Below are positions 1 to 8,646 of a DNA stretch of 64,000 nucleotides, piece after piece. Each line of letters begins with the position of its first letter. Position 1 is the first letter of the stretch. The stretch spans positions 57,539 through 121,538 of the forward strand of contig CAYTSA010000002.1 of NCBI GenBank assembly GCA_964440345.1. Reading direction: 5' to 3'. The DNA is from CAYTSA01 sp964440345. Its GTDB lineage: Bacteria > Desulfobacterota > Desulfovibrionia > Desulfovibrionales > Desulfovibrionaceae. The notes below the pieces were generated by a model. It did not search any database. It had not been told where the DNA came from and worked only from the letters and a program-made list of their open reading frames with translations. The position numbers and the translations under genes are program-made.

Positions 1-2803
1 CCTGGAAAACGCCGGCGGCGTTACCGCGCCCTCCTACGTGCAACTGGGCGACGCCGCCAACCCCCTGTTCGGCGTCACGGGAGCCCGGTCTACCTTTGCC
101 GACGTCAATGCAGACGGCTTGCAAGACTACATATCCGGCCAAAGCTCTGCTGTCGTTTACTACCAAAACACCGGCACGGCTCAGACGCCTGTTTTCACGC
201 TACAGTCCGGCGGCAACGATCCCTTTTCCGCCTTGACGGGCACTGGCGGCGCCGCGCCGTTCTTGGCGGACCTGGACGCCGACGGCGACCTGGACCTGGC
301 CCTGGGCCAAGCCGCCGGCGGTTTGCGGTATTTTATCAACATCGAAGCAAACCTACCGCCTATTGCCAACGCCGGCCAGGACCAGTCAGTGAATGAAGGT
401 GCGCCAGTGGTGCTCAACGGCTCCGGCTCCACAGACGGCGACGACGGCATTGCCGCTTACGCCTGGACCCAGACCGGCGGCCCCTCCGTCACCCTCGAAA
501 ACGCCAACACCGCCGCCCCTTCGTTCACCGCCCCGTTTGTCAACGAGGCCACAGACCTGGTTTTCAGCCTCCAGGTGACTGACGTTTCCGGACAGGCAGA
601 CACCGACACAGTGACCATCCGCGTAACCAACTCTGCCGCCAACGTCGGCCCCACAGCGAACGCCGGCCAAGACATCACGGCCAATGAAGGGTCGCAAATC
701 ACGCTGGACGGCTCCGGATCGTCCGACCCGGACGACGGCATTGCCACATACGCCTGGACCCAGACGGCAGGGACGGCTGTGAATCTGGGGGACGGGAACA
801 CGGCCCGGCAGACCATTACCCTACCCTATGTAGACGCCGACGAAATACTGGCGTTCCTGCTGACAGTGACCGACTACGCCGGGGCTTCCGACAACGCCAC
901 AGTGCAAGTTACCGTGCTGGATTTGGGGAACTTCCCGCCGGTGGCCGTAGCCGGCGACGATATGACCGTTGACGCCGGCTTCCTGGTCATTTTGGACGGC
1001 TTTGCTTCCTACAGTCCGGACGGCGTCATCACTTCCTACCGCTGGACACAGACGTCCGGTCCGTCGGTCTCGCTGAATAACCCCACTGGCGTGCAGACGC
1101 AATTTGAAGCGCCGGTTATTTCGCCCGGGGGAGCAATCCTGACCTTCCGGCTGACCGTGACGGACGACGACGTTTTGCAAGGGGAAGACACCATAGTAGT
1201 CTACGTGCGGGACGAGTCCGGCAACGTTGGGCCCAGCGCTGACGCAGGCGCAGACAAAACCGTCAACATCAGTTCAACGGTGGCGCTGGACGGCTCCTCC
1301 TCCAGCGATCCGGACGGAACCATAGCCGCCTACGCCTGGACCCAGACGTCCGGGCCGGCCGTGAGCTTGTCCGACGCCACCACTTCCACAGCCAGTTTTA
1401 CGGCGCCGGCCGTCACAGAAGAGACAACGCTCGCCTTTCAATTGCTTGTCACAGACAACGACGGCGCAACCGCCCAGGACAACGTGACTGTAACCGTGCG
1501 CAACCAGGACGGCAACCTGCCCCCAACCGCCAACGCCGGGTCTGACCTGGCTGTTAACGAAAACGTGTTGGTTACCCTGAACGGCTCCGTTTCCAGGGAC
1601 CCGGAAGGCCAGCCTTTGAGCTACCAATGGACTCAGGTTAGCGGACCGAACGCTGTGCTTAACAACAGCTCTTCATCTTCGCCGTCTTTTTTGGCTCCAC
1701 AGGTGGGCGAGAATGGCGGCCAACTGATTTTTCGGCTGGTCGTTACAGATTCTGTAGGTCTGACTGCGGAAGACACCGTTACCGTGTCCGTGCTCAATGT
1801 TTACGTTAACACCCCGCCTCTGGCCAACGCCGGCGACATACAGGTGGTTACGGAGGGAAGCTCCGTGCAGTTAAACGGGGCGGCCTCCCAAGACCTGGAA
1901 GGCGGCGCTCTGCGCTACAGCTGGACGCAGCTGGAAGGGCCCGCCGTGACGCTTTCCAGCGCCACGGTTTCGCAGCCGCAGTTCACAGCGCCGCAAGTTG
2001 GCGAAGGCGGCGCCGGCTTACGGTTCCAGCTGCAAGTGACTGACCCGGAAGGTCTAAGCAGCCAGGATACGGCCTGGGCGTTTGTGACTGACCCCTTGCG
2101 CAGCCGGACAACCGGCCAAGCCCTCATTGCCGGCTCGGCTGCAGCAGCCCGTTGGTCTGGCCTGGCTGAGCCTGCAGACGCTTTTGCCAGCGAGGTTCCG
2201 GCTGCCTGGCGGCCGGTGTGGGGCGACGCCGAAGCAACGGCTGACTTCATTAACTTGGGCAACGGCGACACTGTCGCCATGCTGGGCCCAACGCAATTCA
2301 CTTATCCTCGCGCTCTGTCGGATAACGAACGGGTATGCCTTGCCTGGGCGGTGGACGCCTCCGTCTTTGTCCAAGGAACAAAAATCCAGGACCTGACGCT
2401 TTCCAAAGCGCGAGGGGACGGCTCCACAGTCTCCTTTGCCTATTCGACGAATATTGACGAGTTATCCAGCACATCCGGAGACGCCGGCAAATGGACCGTC
2501 ATGACCGCCAACGGCAACTCCCGGCTGTCGCCCTTTGCCTCGCTGCCCTCCGGCCGAATGATTGTTGTTGTCTATCTGAACGCCGGCGGGGCCTATGACG
2601 ACGACGCAGACTCTTCAACTGTGACTGATCCTTTGCTGCTGGCCGGTCCCAAAGCCGATCAAAAAGAACCTGGCGGCGGCGGCGATGATGGCGGCGGAGG
2701 CGGCGGCTGCACAGCAGGGAACAGAGGTCTCGACGGTTCGCTATTGCTTGCGGTGTTGGGGGCTGCGCTGACTGGGATCATGCGGCGACGGGAGGAAACA
2801 TGA
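1..2803 (+). CDS. PKD-repeat surface protein, 5' end outside window, Cys-type C-terminal sorting signal
   Basis: The reading frame is open from the first bases (codons from position 2), so the true start lies upstream. The visible part is over 930 codons. It begins with FG-GAP/VCBS-like repeats (FADVNADGLQDY, FLADLDADGDLDLALG). Six consecutive PKD/REJ-type Ig-like domains of about 95 residues follow, each opening like PPxANAGxD and containing a SYAWTQTSGP-like strand; they run from about 359 to 2090. A unique domain of about 180 residues comes next, then a Gly/Asp linker (GGGGDDGGGGGGC), one hydrophobic helix and RRRE. This tail looks like the Cys-containing CTERM signals (JDVT or Synerg type) that sort proteins to the surface or mark them for cleavage. 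The role is probably adhesive or structural. It overlaps the next gene by 4 bp (ATGA), which suggests coupled translation. Confidence 0.9.
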   Translation, partial: LENAGGVTAPSYVQLGDAANPLFGVTGARSTFADVNADGLQDYISGQSSAVVYYQNTGTAQTPVFTLQSGGNDPFSALTGTGGAAPFLADLDADGDLDLALGQAAGGLRYFINIEANLPPIANAGQDQSVNEGAPVVLNGSGSTDGDDGIAAYAWTQTGGPSVTLENANTAAPSFTAPFVNEATDLVFSLQVTDVSGQADTDTVTIRVTNSAANVGPTANAGQDITANEGSQITLDGSGSSDPDDGIATYAWTQTAGTAVNLGDGNTARQTITLPYVDADEILAFLLTVTDYAGASDNATVQVTVLDLGNFPPVAVAGDDMTVDAGFLVILDGFASYSPDGVITSYRWTQTSGPSVSLNNPTGVQTQFEAPVISPGGAILTFRLTVTDDDVLQGEDTIVVYVRDESGNVGPSADAGADKTVNISSTVALDGSSSSDPDGTIAAYAWTQTSGPAVSLSDATTSTASFTAPAVTEETTLAFQLLVTDNDGATAQDNVTVTVRNQDGNLPPTANAGSDLAVNENVLVTLNGSVSRDPEGQPLSYQWTQVSGPNAVLNNSSSSSPSFLAPQVGENGGQLIFRLVVTDSVGLTAEDTVTVSVLNVYVNTPPLANAGDIQVVTEGSSVQLNGAASQDLEGGALRYSWTQLEGPAVTLSSATVSQPQFTAPQVGEGGAGLRFQLQVTDPEGLSSQDTAWAFVTDPLRSRTTGQALIAGSAAAARWSGLAEPADAFASEVPAAWRPVWGDAEATADFINLGNGDTVAMLGPTQFTYPRALSDNERVCLAWAVDASVFVQGTKIQDLTLSKARGDGSTVSFAYSTNIDELSSTSGDAGKWTVMTANGNSRLSPFASLPSGRMIVVVYLNAGGAYDDDADSSTVTDPLLLAGPKADQKEPGGGGDDGGGGGGCTAGNRGLDGSLLLAVLGAALTGIMRRREET

Positions 2804-4488
2804 ACGGCGCCAGACATATGCTAGCGGCGGTGTTTTGTTTTGCGGCCTTGGTTTTGCCGGCTTTTGCCGGCCCTTTGTACCAGACATTTGACGACGCCCT
2901 GGCCCAGGGAACCTATTCAGGAGACACGTACGACTCCCAAGGGTTCCCGGTGACCCTGTACTGGCCGGACCAGGGTTTGCTGGTATACCGGGACTGCGCC
3001 TACCAGGGGAGCGACCTGCGCTGCGGCACGTATGACACTGAAGGCAACTACTTGGGCGACACGCTTATCACCAACTATGACGTTACTTCCCGGCAGTCGG
3101 AATCTGACGCGCTGCACCCGGGCACAGACCGAATTTCTTCCTGGTGGGGCCGTTCTGCTGCGCGCATGACATCAGATTTACTGCGGGACAGAGTGCGGGC
3201 TGCTTTGAGCGGGCCGGCGCCGGCGGCCCAGCCGGAACGGGCTGAAGAAGGCGCGGAACGGCGGGTCAAAACCCCGCCGGCGCCTCCGAGAACCGGCGAA
3301 ACGTCTGACGCAGCATCGCCAGAGCCTTTTTCCCAGGAGGACATGTACGGCCCCAGCAGTTCACAGCCAGTTCTGGAACAGCCGCTGGAGACAGGCAAGA
3401 CCTCTTTGCCGGCCGAATCCATGGAAGAACGGAATCAGAACGCCCCGCCCGCCCCCAAAGGGCCGGCAGGCGGGCCGGGCCGCATCCATATAGAGCCGCT
3501 TGTCTTCGCCCAAGGAGGCGCCAGCCCGGGGCGTCCGGCAGTCGGCGGCCCCGGGCGAATATCCATAGAGCCTTTGCAGTTTGTGGACAACCAGGCCATG
3601 GCGCCAGCCCCGGCGAATGCGCTCCTTGCAGCGTCATCCGACGCGGCGGCCCCAGCACAGCGCATCACAATAGCGGCGCTGCAGGTTCGCGACGCCCCAG
3701 CCGCCTCTGCGCCAGTCACAGGCATGGCTGCCGGAAACACTCCCTCACGGCTGCATCTATGGACTGACGGCATGCTGTCCTCCATAGACAATGATACGAA
3801 AGAATCCGCCTTCAGCGGCAATCTGTTCACTGGACTCGTGGGCGCGGACTACCGCATAAACGACCGTCTGGCTGCCGGCCTCGCCCTTGGTTACGAGTAC
3901 GCCGATTTTGACACGCAGTACAATGACGGGAGCCTTTCCGCCAGAGGCTTGACTGTTGCGCCCTACGCCGGCGCGCTCTTGCTTCCGGAGCTGACAGTGG
4001 AGGCGTCGCTGGGCTTCACTTTTCTGACCGGAGACCAAAGCCGGCGCGAGGCTTTTGGCGGGGTGGACGCAGACTTTGAAGCTTTCCGGACCATGGGCGC
4101 CCTGGACGTAACCTACCAGACCGCTGTTTTCGAAAGCGTCACCCTGGAAGGCAGCCTGGGGTACCTCTACGTTTCCCAGAACACAGACAGCTTCACGGAA
4201 AGTGACGGCACAAAAGCCAGCTCCCACAGCGACGAAGTCGGACAGATGCGGGTCATGGTCCGCGGCTCGTATGCAATGCAGCGCATGGAGCCGTATGTGA
4301 AGCTGGCGTATCTGTATGATGCGCAGTTTTCCGCTAACGACGCTGACCGTGACGAGGCGTGGGCTGCAGCGGGATTAACTTACCAGACCGGGAACGCCCT
4401 GCAGTTCGATCTGGAAGGCTCCGGGAGCTTTTTCCGGGAAGACTATAGCGAATACCGCCTCCGGGCCGGTTTCCGCTTCGCGTTTTAG
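2800..4488 (+). CDS. Secreted protein with proline-rich linker and C-terminal autotransporter-like beta-barrel
   Basis: This 562-residue protein starts at an ATG that overlaps the previous stop. It has a signal peptide (cleavage near LPAFAG, residue about 24), then a small Tyr/Asp/Gly-rich N-terminal domain with two cysteines. A long Pro/Ala/Glu linker follows, holding three related short segments (GRIHIEPLVFA, GRISIEPLQFV, QRITIAALQV). The last 260 or so residues have alternating aromatic/hydrophobic strands (GADYRINDRLAAGLALGYEY, RMEPYVKLAYLYDA) and end in FRFAF. A terminal Phe after amphipathic strands is the outer-membrane barrel signature of autotransporters. The passenger is very short for a classical autotransporter. 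The barrel may anchor or display the PKD protein encoded just upstream; that is inference. Its TAG stop is the first triplet of a dispersed repeat. Confidence 0.8.
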   Translation: MNGARHMLAAVFCFAALVLPAFAGPLYQTFDDALAQGTYSGDTYDSQGFPVTLYWPDQGLLVYRDCAYQGSDLRCGTYDTEGNYLGDTLITNYDVTSRQSESDALHPGTDRISSWWGRSAARMTSDLLRDRVRAALSGPAPAAQPERAEEGAERRVKTPPAPPRTGETSDAASPEPFSQEDMYGPSSSQPVLEQPLETGKTSLPAESMEERNQNAPPAPKGPAGGPGRIHIEPLVFAQGGASPGRPAVGGPGRISIEPLQFVDNQAMAPAPANALLAASSDAAAPAQRITIAALQVRDAPAASAPVTGMAAGNTPSRLHLWTDGMLSSIDNDTKESAFSGNLFTGLVGADYRINDRLAAGLALGYEYADFDTQYNDGSLSARGLTVAPYAGALLLPELTVEASLGFTFLTGDQSRREAFGGVDADFEAFRTMGALDVTYQTAVFESVTLEGSLGYLYVSQNTDSFTESDGTKASSHSDEVGQMRVMVRGSYAMQRMEPYVKLAYLYDAQFSANDADRDEAWAAAGLTYQTGNALQFDLEGSGSFFREDYSEYRLRAGFRFAF

Positions 4489-4556
4489 AGCATTGTCATG
4501 AAACAACAATATATTGTTTTAGGAGCGAGCGTTTTCTCAACGCGAAAATGTTTGTA
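4486..4556. repeat. Palindromic dispersed repeat, copy A
   Basis: The copy starts with TAGAGCATTG (the TAG is the stop of the barrel gene). It carries a central AAACAA/TTGTTT dyad, followed by GAGCGAGCGTTTTCTCAACG and CGAAAATG. Copies at 35200 and 52938 share the same right half. No ORF lies within it. Confidence 0.7.
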
Positions 4557-4573
4557 GACGGGCTTTGCCCGTC
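4557..4573. repeat. Small perfect hairpin
   Basis: GACGGGC-TTT-GCCCGTC is a 7-bp perfect stem with a 3-nt loop, placed between two repeat segments and downstream of the barrel gene. No T-tract follows, so it is not a standard terminator. Confidence 0.5.
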
Positions 4574-4583
4574 GTAATGCAAG

Positions 4584-4607
4584 TATTTCAATCGTTAAAT
4601 GCTATAG
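4584..4607 (-). repeat. Mini-repeat, inverted match to 51102-51131
   Basis: This 24-nt stretch is the exact reverse complement of a segment within 51102-51131 (CTATAGCATTTAACGATTG then AAATA/AAATG). It is an AGCATTT/AAATGCT-type palindrome related to the ends of the larger repeat family. Confidence 0.65.
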
Positions 4608-4620
4608 CAGACTGTTGCAG

Positions 4621-4675
4621 AAATAAGGCCCTTCCTGGTTGGCCCGCAGACCAGCCAGGAAGGACCTATTTTTCA
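4621..4675. terminator. Bidirectional terminator between barrel gene and HU gene
   Basis: AGGCCCTTCCTGG and CCAGGAAGGACCT form a stem of about 13 bp around a 14-18-nt loop. A-rich sequence lies on the left and CTATTTTTC on the right, so it can serve both converging transcripts. Confidence 0.75.
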
Positions 4676-4697
4676 GTTCGTTCAAGACAAAGATGTG

Positions 4698-4973
4698 CTA
4701 GCGGATGACTTCCTTGAGCGCTTTACCCGGAGTAAATTTGATGGTTTGAGAGGCAGGAATGCTGATCTCTTCGCCCGTCCGGGGATTGCGGCCCTTGCGT
4801 TCAGCCCTGTCTATTACACGGAATGAGCCAAACCCCGTGATCGTAATGGATTCCCCATTCTCCAGCCCTTCTTTCAACACTTCAATGAACGCTTCTGCTT
4901 GTTTGGCGATTTCCGCCTTACTGGAATGATTGGTTTTTGCGTGCATCCTTGCAACGATGTCTGCCTTGTTCAT
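4698..4973 (-). CDS. hup: HU-family nucleoid DNA-binding protein
   Basis: The 91-residue product (MNKADIVARM...) is a histone-like HU/IHF protein that dimerises and bends DNA. The HU signature is plain: GFGSFRVIDRAERKGRNPRTG, with the beta-arm proline region, and FTPGKALKEVI at the C-terminus. The ATG at 4973 was chosen because GGAGGGTGT precedes it and the length fits the family (about 90 residues); the frame is open further upstream but that part is not HU-like. It lies alone, ended by the shared terminator at 4621-4675, with a structured 5' leader holding a hairpin at 5061-5095. HU and IHF subunits cannot be told apart with certainty by reading alone. Confidence 0.95.
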   Translation of the reverse strand: MNKADIVARMHAKTNHSSKAEIAKQAEAFIEVLKEGLENGESITITGFGSFRVIDRAERKGRNPRTGEEISIPASQTIKFTPGKALKEVIR

Positions 4974-5060
4974 ACACCCTCCGCACATACTTAAGGTTTT
5001 TGCTTCTTTCGGCCAAGTACGACGCGCCGCCCGCGCCCTCTCCTGCCTGTAGCGGCAAAA

Positions 5061-5095
5061 CCTTGGAAACCCCCCCCTGCGGCGGTTTTCCAAGG
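5061..5095. repeat. Hairpin with C8 tract in the HU leader
   Basis: CCTTGGAAA and its complement TTTTCCAAGG flank a C8 homopolymer and CTGCGGCGG. It lies 90-120 bp upstream of the HU start on the same transcript side. It could be a leader structure, and the homopolymer makes its spacing liable to slippage. Confidence 0.45.
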
Positions 5096-5157
5096 TACAT
5101 GAAGAAGTATTTCCCTTTTTTATTGAAAGATGTCGATAGGAAAACAACACATTTTAT

Positions 5158-5195
5158 CTGGGGTTTTTTCCCAGAAACCTGGGAAAAAACCCCAG
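5158..5195. terminator. Perfect 17-bp hairpin after the NarL-type regulator gene
   Basis: CTGGGGTTTTTTCCCAG, a 4-nt AAAC loop and CTGGGAAAAAACCCCAG form a perfect 17-bp stem 15 bp downstream of the regulator stop (minus strand). It is followed there by ATAAAATG rather than a long T-run. It probably ends the kinase-regulator transcript or stabilises its 3' end. Confidence 0.6.
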
Positions 5196-5209
5196 ATCAT
5201 CGTTATTTT

Positions 5210-5887
5210 CTAGCTTTTCCATTGGTCAATATCAATAATTCCTAGCCGCGCAGCATATCTGACCAGGTCCACAGAGGTCTGAAAGCCCAACTTGCGCATG
5301 ACTCTGCCCCGATGGTTTTCTACTGTTTTTGGGCTGATATAGAGCCGTTTGGCAATTTCCTTGTAAGAAAAGCCTTCCGCCAGCAAACGCATGACCTCCT
5401 GCTCGCGAGGTGTTAGGCTGGCGTAAGCGGCGCCCAGGTCCTGAGCTTTTTCTTCCGGTGGATTGGATATTCTGGCCAGCAAGCGATGGGACAACGAAGC
5501 GTCGAGGAACGTTTGCCCTTGAGCAACCGCCTCCAGCCCGTGCAGCAGACTTGCGCCGGCGGATTCTTTGAGCACATAGCCGAGTGCGCCGTTTTGAAAA
5601 GCCTCGGTGACGTAATCCATTTTCGCGTGCATGGACACTGTGAGCATCTGCAGGGGGGGATGTTTCTGGCGCAGCTGCACCAACAGGTCAACGCCACTGC
5701 CGTCAGGCAGCGAGATATCCACCACAGCCAGGTCTGGCCGAAGCTTCTCCGCCAGCTTCAATGCTTCGCGACAGGAGCCAGCTTCTGCTGCTACAGCAAA
5801 ACGCTTATCCCTGGCCAAAAGAGACTTCAAGCCTTCACGGAAGAGCGGATGGTCGTCCACAATAAGGATGCTGACAGGTGAATTCAT
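5210..5887 (-). CDS. NarL/FixJ-type response regulator (REC + LuxR HTH)
   Basis: This 225-residue two-component regulator binds DNA when phosphorylated. The N-terminal receiver has the acidic pair D11-D12, the phospho-acceptor D57 (VVDISLPDGSG) and the conserved Lys in YVLKES. The C-terminal LuxR helix-turn-helix runs LTPREQEVMRLLAEGFSYKE ... ISPKTVENHRGRVMRKLGF. Its ATG overlaps the TGA of the upstream kinase gene (ATGA), so the pair is surely co-translated and cognate. It resembles the DegU/UhpA/NarL group. Target genes cannot be read from the sequence. A 17-bp hairpin closes the operon. Confidence 0.95.
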   Translation of the reverse strand: MNSPVSILIVDDHPLFREGLKSLLARDKRFAVAAEAGSCREALKLAEKLRPDLAVVDISLPDGSGVDLLVQLRQKHPPLQMLTVSMHAKMDYVTEAFQNGALGYVLKESAGASLLHGLEAVAQGQTFLDASLSHRLLARISNPPEEKAQDLGAAYASLTPREQEVMRLLAEGFSYKEIAKRLYISPKTVENHRGRVMRKLGFQTSVDLVRYAARLGIIDIDQWKS

Positions 5888-7848
5888 TTGGGGCGCCTTT
5901 GCAATGGAATTTCTACCGCCAGTTTTGCGCCTTGTCCGGGCGCGCTGCGTACTTGAAGCGATCCATCCAACAGCCCGGCCCTTTGCTCTATGCCTTGCAG
6001 GCCCATGCCAATACTATGGGACTGGGCCGCCATGTCGTTGGCTTCAAAGCCGCAGCCATTATCCTCAACCCGCAAAATAAGGGTGGGGTGCGAGGCGACA
6101 AGCCGGACTATGGCTTTTTTCGCGCCAGCATGCTTGCGTATATTAGCCAACGCTTCCTGAACGATGCGGTAAAGGTTTATCTCCACCTCATAATCCAGCT
6201 TTAAATCATCCACGCCGGCGGAGAAAAAGTCTACAGCAACGCCGGTATTGACGGAAAAATCCTCGCAATAGCGCGCAATGGTTCTGACCAGGCCCAACTT
6301 GTCCAGCCCTGGGGGCCGCAGTTCATAAGCAATGTGGCGCACGTCGGCGATGATTTGGAGCAAGGCCTTGGAAAACAGGTCCAGGCGTTCGCGGATGCGG
6401 GGAAACTGGGGCTGCGGCTCATTGTCCAGCATGGTCTCACAGGCGATTTTCAAAGACGAAAGGTCCTGGGCAACATGGTCGTGCAAATCCAGTGCGATGC
6501 GCTGGCGTTCATACTCCTGGGCTTTGATCAACTGCCGGGTCAGCCCTTTAATCTGGCGCTCGGCAACCGTGATGGCTGTGATGTCGTGGCCGAACAAGGC
6601 CACCCGATAAGGCGTGTTGTCGCTGTCAAGAATGGGATACACCACTTGCTCGTAAGCAGAGCCTTCTTCGTGGTCTATGAACCGTTCCGGCGCGGCGTTG
6701 TGCAGCGCCATGCGAATTTTATCCTTATATATTGCAGCAGTCTGGTCAGGAAGCACGTCAAACAGATTAGCCTCCAGCACGCGCTGCTGCGATTGCCCCA
6801 GCCGGGTGGCGATAGCAGCGTTGGCCTCGCTTATATTGCCTTCCAAGTCCATAAGCAACACCGAGTCATTGGTGACCTCCAGCAAGGCCTTGACGGTGTC
6901 AGTGCTGCGGCGCAATTCTGCTGTGCGCTCAGCCACGCGCTTTTCCAGGTCAGCAGAAGCCTGGCGCAGGCAGGTAATGTCCGTAAGCACGGCGATGAGG
7001 CCCACGGCTTCCCCGCCTTCAGACCGCCGTAAACGCCAATCTACCTGATATTCGAGCCTTTCGCCTCTGGGACTGGTAATCTGCATATAGCTCGGGTTGT
7101 CCATATGGCTGCCGGCGAAGAGTTTGGTGAACATTTCCCGGTAATGGGCCTCCTTTTCCTGGCCCGCGAAAAGCCCCCACATTTCCATGCCTGCCGCCTG
7201 TCTGGGAGAAAAACCAAAAAGGGACGCCAGACGCGAATTGCAAAATACCACCCGGCCCTGGTTGTCGGTTTCAATAACACCATGAGGCGCAGTCTCCACC
7301 AAGTCGCGGTATCGCTTTTCGCTCTGCGCCAGGGCCGATTCAATCTGCGTACGGTTGCGAATCTCGGCCCGCAGCTTTTCGTTGCTCTGTAGCAGTTGTT
7401 GCGTCCGCCTGCCTGTTAGTTCCTCCAACTTGTGCCTATAGTTATCATTCTCTTCATCCAGCCGGCGCTGGCTTTCAGTGAGATTTCTGAATTGCAGGGC
7501 CTTGTTGGCGGCCAGGACAAGCTCCTGGCGCCGAATGGGTTTGAAGAGGTAGTCAAAGGCTCCCAAGCGCACAGCCTGAGCTGCAGAGTCGAAGGCCGGC
7601 TGGCCTGTGATCATAACCATGGGCGTGTCTGGGCAACACTTTTTCACAGTTTCCAACAAGTCTATGCCGGTTTGCTCACCCAAAACGATGTCAGCGATAA
7701 TCAGGTCAAACTCAGCGTTCTCCATGGCTACAGTCGCCTGGGAATAGTCAGCAGCCAGAACCACCTCGTGCCCCTCGCTGCTCAAAAAGAATTCGAAGGT
7801 CTCTCGGATGGTGGCTTCATCATCCACCAGCAATATCCTGCTCATTTC
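5884..7848 (-). CDS. Cytosolic REC-PAS-PAS sensor kinase of the NarX/UhpB (HisKA_3) type
   Basis: The product has 654 residues. An N-terminal receiver (D8, D9, phospho-acceptor D52, K102) is followed by a coiled coil (about 118-170), two PAS domains (about 190-300 and 330-430), a HisKA_3 dimerisation helix with the phospho-accepting His in ALDLHDHVAQDLSSL, and a HATPase domain (DNGCGFE, GMGLQGIEQRAGLL). No membrane segment is seen, so it senses internal signals or takes input phosphate on its own receiver. The ATG at 7848 follows CCAGGAA; an earlier ATG 19 codons upstream gives a basic tail outside the receiver fold. It is coupled by ATGA to the NarL-type regulator downstream, its likely partner. 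Confidence 0.92.
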   Translation of the reverse strand, partial: EMSRILLVDDEATIRETFEFFLSSEGHEVVLAADYSQATVAMENAEFDLIIADIVLGEQTGIDLLETVKKCCPDTPMVMITGQPAFDSAAQAVRLGAFDYLFKPIRRQELVLAANKALQFRNLTESQRRLDEENDNYRHKLEELTGRRTQQLLQSNEKLRAEIRNRTQIESALAQSEKRYRDLVETAPHGVIETDNQGRVVFCNSRLASLFGFSPRQAAGMEMWGLFAGQEKEAHYREMFTKLFAGSHMDNPSYMQITSPRGERLEYQVDWRLRRSEGGEAVGLIAVLTDITCLRQASADLEKRVAERTAELRRSTDTVKALLEVTNDSVLLMDLEGNISEANAAIATRLGQSQQRVLEANLFDVLPDQTAAIYKDKIRMALHNAAPERFIDHEEGSAYEQVVYPILDSDNTPYRVALFGHDITAITVAERQIKGLTRQLIKAQEYERQRIALDLHDHVAQDLSSLKIACETMLDNEPQPQFPRIRERLDLFSKALLQIIADVRHIAYELRPPGLDKLGLVRTIARYCEDFSVNTGVAVDFFSAGVDDLKLDYEVEINLYRIVQEALANIRKHAGAKKAIVRLVASHPTLILRVEDNGCGFEANDMAAQSHSIGMGLQGIEQRAGLLDGSLQVRSAPGQGAKLAVEIPLQRRPK

Positions 7849-8241
7849 CTGGCCTCTTAAACCGGATGTTCCTGAACTATTTCTTCTCGCCCTCTTGGCG
7901 CGCACAGGCTGTTTTTAAACAGCCCGTTAAAAGAACACATCCATGCGTAAGAAAATGTATATAACCATTGCGGGTTCATGTTTCGAAACCTGGTTGTGAT
8001 GACTCTGCCCGGCATAAAAGATAGATTTTTTCAAACAATACAGCCAAACTGTTTATTTTACAACACATGAACTGCCGGACGTATACCGTTCAGACTGTAT
8101 GGCGAGGACTGAAAGCCTTCTGGCCCAAGGAAACTGAGTCAGACAAAAAAAGACACGCAGCGTATTTCTTTTATCACAAAAATTCGGTAAGGTAAAAAAT
8201 AGTTTCCAGTTTTTTTACCAAATGCAAAGAGGAGCCTGCTG
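7849..8241. other. 393-bp divergent intergenic region
   Basis: The region separates the minus-strand kinase from the plus-strand PilZ gene and becomes A+T-rich toward the right. It holds a hairpin GGCTGTTT-TT-AAACAGCC at 7907-7924. I see no convincing ORF and no promoter that I would defend. Confidence 0.5.
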
Positions 8242-8589
8242 ATGACGCAGATGATCAACTCACATACAAAGGTAAAAGTCACGCTCAAAGCGTTTGCCCT
8301 AGACCACACATGCCAGGTCCACGACGGCGATGTTCGCCACACGGTCAAGCTCATTGATATCAACAGTACTTGCGCAAGGTTGCGCTTGGAAAAAAGGGAC
8401 GGAATTGCGCCGGCGCCAGGCTCCTTGTTCCACGTGAACATTCAGCTGGACGCTCCGGGGGTGGAGACAGGCAATCTGCCTTCCATTGTTTCCTGGTCGT
8501 CAGGAAACGAGTTTGGCGTGGAATTTGTCAATCTGTTGCAGATGAGCGTCACTGAATTGCAAGAATTGTTGGATAAGAAAGCCGCATAG
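8242..8589 (+). CDS. Small PilZ-like protein with degenerate c-di-GMP motifs
   Basis: This 115-residue protein has the PilZ fold pattern: KLIDINSTCARLRL stands where PilZ has [D/N]xSxxG, and VSWSSGNEFGVEFVNL matches the closing PilZ strands. The RxxxR half of the c-di-GMP site is not evident, and Gly of the second motif is replaced (NSTCA), so binding of c-di-GMP is doubtful. The start ATG is preceded by AGAGGAG. It lies 57 bp upstream of glycogen phosphorylase in the same orientation with no terminator between, so the two may be co-transcribed. A link between PilZ and glycogen use would be inference only. Confidence 0.75.
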   Translation: MTQMINSHTKVKVTLKAFALDHTCQVHDGDVRHTVKLIDINSTCARLRLEKRDGIAPAPGSLFHVNIQLDAPGVETGNLPSIVSWSSGNEFGVEFVNLLQMSVTELQELLDKKAA

Positions 8590-8646
8590 ACCAAAAACAA
8601 GGACGCAGCAGTTTAATCCACACTATTATACCGGGGGAGGTTTGGG

